This document shows, piece after piece, positions 27,010 to 35,243 of a stretch of 64,000 nt of DNA (its first letter is position 1; every line of letters begins with the position of its first letter). The DNA lies in the NCBI RefSeq assembly GCF_018847975.1, contig NZ_CP072597.1, positions 5,557,001 to 5,621,000 of the forward strand. Reading direction: 5' to 3'. The position numbers and the translations under genes are program-made. The notes under the pieces are model-generated. The model was given only the letters and a program-made list of their open reading frames with translations, was not told the DNA's origin and did no database searches. The DNA is from Lysobacter sp. K5869 (GTDB lineage Bacteria > Pseudomonadota > Gammaproteobacteria > Xanthomonadales > Xanthomonadaceae).

Positions 27010-27648
27010 TTACGCCGCCTCGGCCCGCTTGCGCGCCCGCTGATTCGACGCATACGGATTGTCGATCTCGAACGTCGCCCCGCTGCTCAGCGCCGCGATC
27101 CACGCATCGGTGCTCACCACCGCAGCGAAGCGGCTTTGGAACACCACCGAGAACACGCGGTGGATTTCCTCGGCGGTGACGGCGCCGGCGCTGTTCTCGT
27201 AGGACAGCGATCCGGTCGCATCGCTCAGGAACTCGACCCGATAGCCGCGGTGCGCGGCCTCAAACACGGTCGAGGCGTCGCAGTTGTGGGTCATGTAGCC
27301 GATCACGCTGATCGTGTCGATGCCGTGGCTCTGCAGCCATTGCTCGAAGTCGGTGCCGGTGAACACGCTGGGCAGGTTCTTTTCGATGTAGTGATCGCGC
27401 GGCCGCGAGGCGACGGTGTCGTTGAGCTCCCAGCCGGGCTGGCCCTTGTCGAACACCGGCGCGCCGGCCGGAGCGGTGTTTTGCACCACGACCACCGGCA
27501 CGCCGGCGGCGCGGGCGGCGTCCATGGCGCGGCCGATGTTGGGCAGGGTGCGCTGCGTCGGCGGGTATTCGATCGGCAGGCCGCCGCCGAAATAATCGTT
27601 CTGTACGTCGATGACGACCAGGGCGCGCTTAGAGGTGTGCTGTTGCAT
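27010..27648 (-). CDS. Isochorismatase-fold cysteine hydrolase
   Basis: 212 residues. Catalytic triad of the family is visible: Asp in LVVIDVQNDYF, Lys in YIEKNLPSVF and Cys in GYMTHNCDAST. ATG 27648 is preferred to ATG 27681 because GGAG lies six bases upstream. Family members hydrolyse amides or enol ethers, for example nicotinamidase or biuret hydrolase types. It is divergent from a GlxA-type AraC regulator, a frequent pairing suggesting regulated breakdown of a small amide; substrate not known. Confidence 0.88.
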   Translation of the reverse strand: MQQHTSKRALVVIDVQNDYFGGGLPIEYPPTQRTLPNIGRAMDAARAAGVPVVVVQNTAPAGAPVFDKGQPGWELNDTVASRPRDHYIEKNLPSVFTGTDFEQWLQSHGIDTISVIGYMTHNCDASTVFEAAHRGYRVEFLSDATGSLSYENSAGAVTAEEIHRVFSVVFQSRFAAVVSTDAWIAALSSGATFEIDNPYASNQRARKRAEAA

Positions 27649-27709
27649 GGGGAACTCCGCGAGTGACTGTGTGGCGCTCATTGTTCGCCCGCGTCGGCCG
27701 GGCCGACAG

Positions 27710-27759
27710 TGGCCCGAACGACAATGTTCGCCAGGATCGGGCCATGTAGAATCGGGCCA
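27710..27759. promoter_or_regulatory. Candidate operator with one inverted and two direct repeats
   Basis: TGGCCCGA at 27710-27717 faces TCGGGCCA at 27737-27744, and a second TCGGGCCA follows at 27752-27759, ending on the regulator's ATG. The set lies between the divergent hydrolase and AraC-family genes, so it is a plausible site for the regulator itself. Confidence 0.4.
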
Positions 27760-28736
27760 TGAACGCCGAGCCGCTCCTGACCCGCCTGGCCGTGGTCGCC
27801 TTCGACCGCATCAGCCCCTTCCACCTGTCCGTGCCGTGCCTGGTGTTCGAGCAGCGCGGCGATCCCGCCCTGCCCGCGTTCGACCTGCGCGTGTGCGCGG
27901 CCGAGCCGGGGCCGTTGCGGGTGCGCGCGGGGTTCGGCATCAGCGCCGACCACGGGCTCAAGTCGCTGGCCTGGGCCGACACGGTGATCGTGCCGTCCTG
28001 GCGCGACGGCGACGAGCGCCCGCCCGAAGCGCTGCTGCGCGCGCTGGTGCGCGCGCACGAGCGCGGCGCGCGCATCGTCGGCCTGTGCCTGGGCGCCTAC
28101 GTGCTGGCCGAGGCCGGGCTGCTCGACGGCCGCCGCGCCACCACCCATTGGATGTGGAGCGAGCACTTCGGCGCGCGCTATCCGAAGGTGGAACTGCAGC
28201 GCGACGTGCTCTATGTCGACGACGGCCGCATCACCACCTCGGCCGGCACCGCCGCCGCGCTGGACTGCTGCCTGCATCTGGTCCGCCGCGCCCACGGCGC
28301 CGACATCGCCAACCGGCTCGCGCGCCGGCTGGTGGTGGCGCCGCACCGTCAGGGCGGGCAGGCGCAGTACATCGAACAGCCGCTGCCGGCGACCGCGCGC
28401 GACGACCGCCTCGGCGAGGTGCTGGCCTGGGCGCTGGCGCACCTGGACCGGCCGCTCAGCCTGGACGCGCTGGCCGAGCGCGCGCTGATGAGCCGGCGCA
28501 CCTTCACCCGCCGCTTCCGCGACGCCACCGGCACCACGGTCGGGCAGTGGCTGGCCGGGCAGCGGCTGGCGCACGCGCAGCGGCTGCTGGAAACCAGCGA
28601 CCGCGGCCTCGACGCGATCGCCGGCGACACCGGCTTCGGCACCGCCGCTTCGCTGCGCCAGCACTTCGCCGCCCGGCTCGGGGTCTCGCCCTCGGCCTAC
28701 CGGCGCGGCTTCCGCGGCGCCCACCCCGACGCCTGA
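27759..28736 (+). CDS. GlxA/FtrA-type AraC-family transcriptional regulator
   Basis: 325 residues. The N-terminal DJ-1/PfpI-like domain includes GARIVGLCLGAYVLAEAG, with a Cys at the nucleophile elbow, and ITTSAGTAAALDCCLHL; the C-terminal AraC domain has two HTH motifs, DALAERALMSRRTFTRRF and AIAGDTGFGTAASLRQHF. Such proteins sense a small molecule and activate neighbouring catabolic genes. It faces the isochorismatase-fold gene across a repeat-rich gap, so that gene is the likely target. Confidence 0.9.
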   Translation: MNAEPLLTRLAVVAFDRISPFHLSVPCLVFEQRGDPALPAFDLRVCAAEPGPLRVRAGFGISADHGLKSLAWADTVIVPSWRDGDERPPEALLRALVRAHERGARIVGLCLGAYVLAEAGLLDGRRATTHWMWSEHFGARYPKVELQRDVLYVDDGRITTSAGTAAALDCCLHLVRRAHGADIANRLARRLVVAPHRQGGQAQYIEQPLPATARDDRLGEVLAWALAHLDRPLSLDALAERALMSRRTFTRRFRDATGTTVGQWLAGQRLAHAQRLLETSDRGLDAIAGDTGFGTAASLRQHFAARLGVSPSAYRRGFRGAHPDA

Positions 28737-28820
28737 GACCGCCGCCGCGCAACGCACCGGTGCGCGCGCCGCGACGCGGCGCCCACCCGGCCGCGCCCCG
28801 GCTGCCGCTACAATCGCCCG

Positions 28821-29075
28821 GTGCGCCTACTCCTCCAACAACGGCCCGACGGCCACGAAGCCCCGCGCTTCGTGCAATTGATGCTGCAGCCCGACTTGCT
28901 CGGCGGCTGGACCTTGGTGCGCGAAAGCGGCCAGATCGGCGGCCGCAGCACGGTCCGGCGCGAGCAGTTCCTCGACCGCGACAGCGCCTTCGCCGCGCTG
29001 GAGCAGGCGCGCGACCAGCAGCTCAAGCGCGGCTTCCAGCTGATGTTCACCCAAGGCGCCGAAGCGCCGCGATGA
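28821..29075 (+). CDS. Small WGR-domain-like protein
   Basis: 84 residues from a GTG start. RFVQLMLQPDLLGGWTLVRE, GQIGGRSTVRREQF and AFAALEQARDQQLKRGF follow the WGR pattern (aromatic strand, GR-x-G turn, helix ending in K-RG-aromatic). WGR domains bind nucleic acids in PARPs and bacterial regulators; stand-alone versions are uncharacterised. A single domain fills the protein. It lies 170 nt upstream of hemE on the same strand. Confidence 0.78.
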   Translation: MRLLLQQRPDGHEAPRFVQLMLQPDLLGGWTLVRESGQIGGRSTVRREQFLDRDSAFAALEQARDQQLKRGFQLMFTQGAEAPR

Positions 29076-29245
29076 ACGCGCGCGCGGCGCCGCCGGCGCG
29101 GGTGGGACAAACGGCCGCTCCTGTCCGCCCGCGGCAAGGCCCACACTGCCCCGCCCCTTTCCAGCGACGCGCCGGGCCGTAACGCCCGCCCGCCGCTCCC
29201 CTTTCCGCATCGACTTTCCGAACCGAAACGGCCCACGCCCGACCT

Positions 29246-30322
29246 ATGTCCAGCCAGCCCCTCGCCAACGACCGCTTCCTGCGCGCCCTGCGCCGCCAAC
29301 CCGTCGACCGCACCCCCGTGTGGCTGATGCGTCAGGCCGGCCGCTACCTGCCCGAGTACCGCGCCACCCGCGCCCAGGCCGGCAGCTTCCTCAATCTGGC
29401 CAAGAATCCCGAGCTGGCCTGCGAAGTCACCCTGCAGCCGCTGCGCCGCTTCCCGCTCGACGCGGCGATCCTGTTCTCCGACATCCTCACCGTGCCCGAC
29501 GCGATGGGCCTGGGCCTGTACTTCGCCGACGGCGAAGGCCCGAAGTTCGAGCGCCCGATCCGCTCGGCCGCCGACATCGCCAAGCTCGGCGTGCCGGACA
29601 TGGAAACCGACCTGCGCTACGTGATGGACGCGGTGCGCACCATCCGCCGCGAGTTGAACGGCTCGGTGCCGCTGATCGGCTTCTCCGGCAGCCCGTGGAC
29701 GCTGGCCTGCTACATGATCGAAGGCGGCGGCAGCGACAACTATTCCAAGGTCAAGTCGCTGGCGCTCAACGATCCGGCGGCGATGCACCGGCTGCTCGGC
29801 GTCGTCACCGACGCGGTGATCGCGTATCTGAAGGCCCAGCACGCCGCCGGCGCGCAGGCGCTGCAAGTGTTCGACACCTGGGGCGGCGTGCTGTCGCCGT
29901 CGATGTACCGCGAGTTCTCGCTGCGCTACCTGCAGCGCATCGCCGCCGAACTGCCGCGCGGCGACGGCGAAGCGCGCGCGCCGCTGATCCTGTTCGGCAA
30001 GGGCAACGACCCGTACCTGGAAGAACTCGCCGCCAGCGGCGCCGAAGGCGTTGGCGTGGACTGGACCGTCGGCCTGGGCGAAGCGGCGCGCCGCATCGGC
30101 GGGCGCGCGGCGGTGCAAGGCAACCTCGATCCGGTGACGCTGTACGCCTCGCCCGACGCCATCCGCGAACAAGTGCGGTTGGCGCTGGACGATTACCGCG
30201 ACGGCAACGGCGGCTCGCGCGAGGGGCACGTGTTCAACCTCGGCCATGGCATGTCGCCGGACATGTCGCCGGAGCATGTGGCGGTGTTGGTCGAGGCGGT
30301 GCATGGGTTGAGCGCGCGCTGA
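29246..30322 (+). CDS. hemE: Uroporphyrinogen decarboxylase
   Basis: 358 residues starting [20 protein letters not shown]. Family signatures are [16 protein letters not shown] (substrate-binding Arg), [13 protein letters not shown] with the catalytic Asp region, [19 protein letters not shown] and FDTWGGVLS, ending [13 protein letters not shown]. It decarboxylates uroporphyrinogen III to coproporphyrinogen III in heme synthesis. Complete length. A palindromic terminator follows at 30344. Confidence 0.97.
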   Translation: MSSQPLANDRFLRALRRQPVDRTPVWLMRQAGRYLPEYRATRAQAGSFLNLAKNPELACEVTLQPLRRFPLDAAILFSDILTVPDAMGLGLYFADGEGPKFERPIRSAADIAKLGVPDMETDLRYVMDAVRTIRRELNGSVPLIGFSGSPWTLACYMIEGGGSDNYSKVKSLALNDPAAMHRLLGVVTDAVIAYLKAQHAAGAQALQVFDTWGGVLSPSMYREFSLRYLQRIAAELPRGDGEARAPLILFGKGNDPYLEELAASGAEGVGVDWTVGLGEAARRIGGRAAVQGNLDPVTLYASPDAIREQVRLALDDYRDGNGGSREGHVFNLGHGMSPDMSPEHVAVLVEAVHGLSAR

Positions 30323-30343
30323 CGGCGCGGCGGCGAGCGAAGA

Positions 30344-30367
30344 AAAACCGGCGCATGCGCCGGTTTT
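30344..30367 (+). terminator. Rho-independent terminator of hemE
   Basis: A perfect 24-base palindrome, arms AAAACCGGCGCA / TGCGCCGGTTTT, followed by T-rich sequence. It starts 21 nt after the hemE stop. The symmetric A and T flanks suggest it also ends the convergent cupin transcript. Confidence 0.88.
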
Positions 30368-30445
30368 CTTTTGCGTCTGTTTTTTTGTCGCGGGATCGCG
30401 ATCCCGCGAGCTGGCGGTAAAGCGCCGTCGGGAAACGCGGCGCGC

Positions 30446-30751
30446 TCAGTGCAGGTGCACCGCCAGCCACACCGAACCCTCGGCGACCTTGCGCACCGTG
30501 TGCGGGGTGCCGGCGGGCAAGAACAGATGATCGCCGGCGCGCAGCGTCACCGTTTCTCCGGCGACTTCGAGCTCGGCCTCGCCTTGCAGCAGCGCGACCC
30601 ATTCGTCCTGCGGCTGGGTGTAGAGCGTCGGCTGGATGCGCGAGGAACTGACGATGCGTTCGACGACGAGGTTTTTGTGGGTGAGCAGCGCTTCGAAGCG
30701 CTCGCCGTCCGCGGGCGGGGCGGCGTCGGCGAACAGGTTGGCGATGTGCAT
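30446..30751 (-). CDS. Small cupin-domain protein
   Basis: 101 residues starting MHIANLFADAAPPADGERFE. The cupin core is PQDEWVALLQGEAELEVAG (motif 1, with Glu but a changed His pattern) and GDHLFLPAGTPHTVRKV (motif 2, metal His). Such single-domain cupins bind a metal and often act on small molecules; function unknown. It converges with hemE. The start is uncertain because no clear ribosome site is present. Confidence 0.8.
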   Translation of the reverse strand: MHIANLFADAAPPADGERFEALLTHKNLVVERIVSSSRIQPTLYTQPQDEWVALLQGEAELEVAGETVTLRAGDHLFLPAGTPHTVRKVAEGSVWLAVHLH

Positions 30752-30832
30752 GGCGTCGTATCGGCGAGGGAGTTCGCCGAAGCTTATCGCGCGGTTTCGC
30801 GCCGTATCGTGCCCGCGTCGCGGCTTCGGCAG

Positions 30833-31636
30833 CCCTGTAGGAGCGGCGTGAGCCGCGACCGCGTTGGTTCGGCTACGACGCTTGCCGCCTATCGACGGCG
30901 TCGGCGAACACCCGCGCAAAATCAAAATGGATTCCGGCTTTCGCCGGAATGACGGAGCTGGGACAGGGTCGCCGTGGTTGCATTGGCGCGGTCGCGGCTT
31001 GCGCCGCTCCTACAGGGCTCGGCCGAAGTTTCGATATCTCCCTGTAGGAGCGGCGCGAACCGCGACCGCGTTGGTTCGGCTACGACGCTAGCCACCTATC
31101 GACGGCGTTGGCGGACACCCGCGCAAAATCAAAATGGGTTCCGGCTTTCGCCGGAATGACGGGGTGGTGACAGGGGCGTCGTAGTTGCATTAGCGCGGTC
31201 GCGGCTTGCGCCGCTCCTACAGGGCTCGGCCGAAGTTTCGATATCTCCCTGTAGGAGCGGCGCGAGCCGCGACCGCGTTGGTTCGGCTACGACGCTTGCC
31301 GCCTATCGACGGCGTCGGCGGATACCCGCGCAAAATCAAAATGGGTTCCGGCTTTCGCTGGAATGACGGGGTGGGGACAGGGGCGTCGTAGTTGCATTAG
31401 CGCGGTCGCGGCTTGCGCCGCTCCTACAGGGCGCTATCGAAACTCCGGCCGGGCCCTGTAGGAGCGGCGCAAGCCGCGACCGCGTTGGTTCGGTTACGAC
31501 GCTTGCTGCCTATCGACGGCGTCGGCGGACACCCGCGCAAAATCAAAATGGGTTCCGGCTTTCGCCGGAAGGACGGGGTTGGGATGGGAGCGTCGCGGTT
31601 GCGTTGGCGCGGTCGCGGCTTGCGCCGCTCCTACAG
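30833..31636. repeat. Four tandem 207-bp units with inverted REP-like arms
   Basis: Units start at 30833, 31040, 31247 and 31454, spaced exactly 207 bp; the last is cut short at 31636 (183 bp). Each unit opens with CCCTGTAGGAGCGGCG, closes with its inverse CGCCGCTCCTACAGGG (weaker in the last copy) and carries in its middle a second palindrome, TTCCGGCTTTCGCCGGAA. Copies differ by scattered substitutions. No gene is seen inside. The array separates a cupin gene from the three-kinase locus. Confidence 0.93.
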
Positions 31637-31649
31637 CGAGCCGACGCGG

Positions 31650-34600
31650 CTACGTGCGATTGGCGATCAACTCGTCCAACGCGTCGGCCAACATCGCGCC
31701 GGTCACCGGTTTGCGCAGGAACCGGTCGAATCCGGCTTCGACGGCTTGCGGTTCGGCGTCGGCGTCGGCGCGCGCGGTCACCGCCACCAGCGGCGGGAGG
31801 AAGCCTTGCGCCCGCAGTTGCCGCGCGAGTTCCAGGCCGTTGATGCCGGGCAGGTCGAGGTCGAGCAAGGCGATGTCGAAGCGCGCGGTCGCGGTTTCCG
31901 CCAGCGCGGCGAGGCCGTTGCCGACGTGGGTGACGCGGTGGCCCTGGCTGCGCAGCAGGCCGGCGATCACTTCGGCGACGGTGGCGTCGTCTTCCACCAG
32001 CAAGATCGCCAGCGGCCCCGCGTGCGGGCGCGGCAGGCGCTGGACGCGGTCGTCCGTGCCGACCGGCGGTTCGGCGTAAGGCAGCGGCAGGTCGAACACG
32101 AAGCGCGCGCCGTGGCCGGCTTCGCTATAGACCGCGATCTCGCCTTCCATCGCCGCCGCCAGTTCCTGGCTGATCGCCAACCCCAGGCCGCTGCCGCCGT
32201 AGCGCGCGGCGGTGCGCGCGCCTTCGGCTTGCTCGAAGCGGCGGAACAGGCGCTGCTTTTGTTCTTCGTTGAGGCCGGGGCCGGTGTCGCTGACCTCGAA
32301 GCGCACGCCGTGCGGCGCCAGCCGCTCCACGCGCAGGCTCACCGAACCTTCGTCGGTGAACTTGATCGCGTTGCCGAGCAGGTTGAGCAACACCTGACAC
32401 ACGCGGCTGGCGTCGCCGCGCAGGCCGCGCGGGGCGTCGTCGGCGACGTGGATCTCGAAGCGCAGCCCGCGCTGCTGCGCCAACGGGCGCATCAGGTCGG
32501 CGGCCTGCGCGACCAGCGCGCGCAGGTCGAAGGGCTCGTGCGCGAGTTCGAGCTTGCCCGATTCGATCCGGGCCAGATCCAACGCGTCGTTGACCAAGCG
32601 CAGCAAGTGTTCGCCCGCGCGCCGGATCGATTCGGTGTAGCCCCGCTGCTTTTGATCCAGCGGCGTATCCAGCAACAACTCGCTCATCCCCAACACGCCC
32701 GTCATCGGCGTGCGCACCTCGTGCCCCAATGTCGCCAGGAACCGGCTCTTCGCCAGCGACGCCTGCTTGGCCACTTCGCGCTCGTGTTCGGCGCGCTGCC
32801 AGGCCAAGCGCCGCTGCAGGCGGTTGCGATGCGCCATCAGCAGCCACGCCAACGCCAGCGCCAGCAGCGCCACCGCCGCGGCCACCGACCACCAGCTCCA
32901 CCACCACGGCGAATCCACGTGCAGCAGGATCGTCAGCGGCGGCGTCCACACGTTGTCGGCGGTCTTGGCCATCACCTGCAGCCGGTAATCGCCGGGCGAG
33001 AGCTGCGAGAACACGCGCTCGCCGCTGGCGCCGACATCGACCCAGCCCGGATCGAAGCGGCTCAAACGGAAACGGTAGCGGTTGCTCTGCGCACTGTTGA
33101 ACGACAGCAGGCGCGCGACGATGCGCAGGTCGCGGTCGCCGTCGGCGACGGTCACCGTCGGCACCCGCCCGGGCAGCGCCTTGCGCGGGTCGGCGTCCTC
33201 GGTGGGGAACGCGACCTTGCGGCTGCCGCGGCGCACTTCGATGCTCTCCACGATCAGCTCCGGCGCCGAACGGATCGGCCGCACCAGCGCCGGATCGAAC
33301 AGCACCAGGCCTTCCGGGCTGCCGATCAGCAAGCGGCCGTCGGCCGGGCGCGGCACCGGCGCGCGCGAGAATTCCTGGCTCGGCAGGCCGTCCTTGACCC
33401 CGTACACGCGCGCGGTGCGCGCGAACGGATCGACCCGCACCAAGCCGCGCTTGCTGGTCATCCACACCAGCCCGTTGGCGTCCACGGCGAGGCCGCGCAC
33501 TTCCGCGGCCGGCAGGCCGTCGCGCATGTCCATGCCGAACTCGCGGTGCAGGCGCGTGCCGTCCCAGCGATAAGCGTCGAGCGTGCCGAAGCCGCCGAGC
33601 CACATGCGCTGGCGGTCGGCGAACACGAAGTGCTGGACCATCGCGCCCTGCGCGAGCCCCGGCACTTGCACGAAACGGCGCTCGCGCGCGTCCCAGCGCA
33701 GCAGTTCGTGACCGGCGGCGAGCCACAGCTCGCCGTCCGGGCCGTGGCCGCCGATGGGCACCACCACGCTCGCCGGCAACCCGCGCTCGCCGGCGCGCAA
33801 GGTCTCGCGCACGCGGCCCTCGCCGTCGCGCGCTTGCAGCACGCCGGCGCTGCCGATCAGCCAAATCAGATCGCCGCTTTCGACCAGCACGATCGAACCG
33901 TCGATGACCGGGTCCTCGGCGCTGTCCAAGCGCCAGGTGCGCGTCGCCCGGGTCTTGGGATCGATCCGCACCAAGCCGCTGTAGAAGCTCACCCACACCT
34001 GCCCGCGCTTGTCGTTGAGCACGTGCAGCGAGACGAAGTTGTCGCTGTAGTTCTTGGCGAAGTGTTCGACCCGCCCGGTTTCCGGATCGAGCTTGTCGAG
34101 CACGCCGCCGCTGCCGACCAGCCACATATCGCCGTCGTCGGCCGGCGCGATCGCGCGCACGTCGCCGTTGGCGATCGAGTTGGGATCGTCCAGGCGCCGC
34201 ATCAGCACCGAGAACTGGCGCCAATTCGGCGGCAAATACCATAGGCCGTAGCCGTTGCTGCCGAACCACAGGCCGCCTTCGCGGTCCTCGTAGGCGCCGG
34301 TCCAGTTCGGCCGCACCAGGCCTTGACTGATGGCGCTGAACAACGGCACGACCTCGATGCCGTCCGGCCCGCCCACGCCCAGACCTTGCGGCAGGTCGAA
34401 CCAATACTGACCGCTGCGGTCGCGGTGCATCACACCTATCACCCGGTTCTTGGGCGCGAACTTGGCCCAGGGATCGGTGCGGTACGTGCCGTCGGGCAAG
34501 CGCGCGCCGACGCCGCGCTGGGTGCTGAACCAGACCGTGCCGTCGCGCTCGAAGCTGATCGAGTTGAGCAGGTTGGACGGCAGCGCGCCGTCGGGCACGC

Positions 34601-35243
34601 GCTCGAAATCGCGGCCGGTCCAGCGCGCCGCGCCGCTGCGCGTGCCGGCCCACAGGCTGCCGTCGGGGGCGACGTTGAGCGCGATCACGCCTTCGCCGGG
34701 CAAGCTGCGCGGATCGCCGGCGCGCGGCATGAAGCGCTGCACCTTGCCGGCGTCGTCCATGCGGTAGAGGCCGCCGCGTTCGGTGCCGAACCACACCGCG
34801 CCGTCGGGCGTGGAAGCGATCGACCACACGCAGTCGTCGGCCAGGCCGGGCGTGTTGCTGCGGTCGAAATAAGTCCAGCGCTTGCGTTGCGGGTCCAGCA
34901 TCGCCAAGCCCGCCTGCGCGGTGCCGACCCAGACCCGGTTGCGCGCGTCCACGTGCACCGTCCACACGAAGTTGTCGCGCAGGCCTTGCTCGCGCTGCCA
35001 CACCCGGAAGCCGGTGCCGTCGTAGCGGGCAAGGCCTTCGCTGGTGGCGATCCACAGATAGCCGTGACGGTCCTCGGCGATGCGGTTGACCGTGTTCGAC
35101 GGCAAACCGTCGACGACGGAGACCTGGCGCGGGCGCGGCGTTTCCGGCAGCCCCGCGCTCGCGGGCGCGGCGCACAGCGCGAGCAGCAGCGCGGCCGCGC
35201 CGGCGAGCGCGCGCAGGCAGGCGAAGGCGGCGACGCGGCTCAC
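31650..35243 (-). CDS. Hybrid histidine kinase with regulator propeller (copy C)
   Basis: 1,197 residues from a GTG at 35243 that overlaps the stop of copy B (GTGA). Order: Sec-type signal (LAGAAALLLALCAAPASA), two seven-bladed Reg_prop propellers (many DGLPSNTVNRI/GYLWIATSEGL repeats), a Y_Y_Y domain, one membrane helix (WWSVAAAVALLALALAWLLM), HisKA with FLATLGHEVRTPMTG, HATPase with NLLGNAIKFTDEG and GGSGLGLAI, and a C-terminal receiver with LLVEDDATV, LLDLDLPGING and LRKPVTG. No HTH is attached, so output must go to another protein. Probable periplasmic sensing of a polymer or its oligomers, by analogy with Bacteroides hybrid sensors. Confidence 0.93.
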   Translation of the reverse strand: MSRVAAFACLRALAGAAALLLALCAAPASAGLPETPRPRQVSVVDGLPSNTVNRIAEDRHGYLWIATSEGLARYDGTGFRVWQREQGLRDNFVWTVHVDARNRVWVGTAQAGLAMLDPQRKRWTYFDRSNTPGLADDCVWSIASTPDGAVWFGTERGGLYRMDDAGKVQRFMPRAGDPRSLPGEGVIALNVAPDGSLWAGTRSGAARWTGRDFERVPDGALPSNLLNSISFERDGTVWFSTQRGVGARLPDGTYRTDPWAKFAPKNRVIGVMHRDRSGQYWFDLPQGLGVGGPDGIEVVPLFSAISQGLVRPNWTGAYEDREGGLWFGSNGYGLWYLPPNWRQFSVLMRRLDDPNSIANGDVRAIAPADDGDMWLVGSGGVLDKLDPETGRVEHFAKNYSDNFVSLHVLNDKRGQVWVSFYSGLVRIDPKTRATRTWRLDSAEDPVIDGSIVLVESGDLIWLIGSAGVLQARDGEGRVRETLRAGERGLPASVVVPIGGHGPDGELWLAAGHELLRWDARERRFVQVPGLAQGAMVQHFVFADRQRMWLGGFGTLDAYRWDGTRLHREFGMDMRDGLPAAEVRGLAVDANGLVWMTSKRGLVRVDPFARTARVYGVKDGLPSQEFSRAPVPRPADGRLLIGSPEGLVLFDPALVRPIRSAPELIVESIEVRRGSRKVAFPTEDADPRKALPGRVPTVTVADGDRDLRIVARLLSFNSAQSNRYRFRLSRFDPGWVDVGASGERVFSQLSPGDYRLQVMAKTADNVWTPPLTILLHVDSPWWWSWWSVAAAVALLALALAWLLMAHRNRLQRRLAWQRAEHEREVAKQASLAKSRFLATLGHEVRTPMTGVLGMSELLLDTPLDQKQRGYTESIRRAGEHLLRLVNDALDLARIESGKLELAHEPFDLRALVAQAADLMRPLAQQRGLRFEIHVADDAPRGLRGDASRVCQVLLNLLGNAIKFTDEGSVSLRVERLAPHGVRFEVSDTGPGLNEEQKQRLFRRFEQAEGARTAARYGGSGLGLAISQELAAAMEGEIAVYSEAGHGARFVFDLPLPYAEPPVGTDDRVQRLPRPHAGPLAILLVEDDATVAEVIAGLLRSQGHRVTHVGNGLAALAETATARFDIALLDLDLPGINGLELARQLRAQGFLPPLVAVTARADADAEPQAVEAGFDRFLRKPVTGAMLADALDELIANRT

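Noticed and set aside
30833..31636. Possible CRISPR array
   Set aside because: Units are 207 bp, almost identical throughout, with no short repeat/unique spacer alternation and no cas gene.
31413..34244. Long plus-strand open frame opposite kinase copy C
   Set aside because: Low-complexity Arg/Ala/Gln sequence typical of the antisense frame of a GC-rich gene; no motif or ribosome site.
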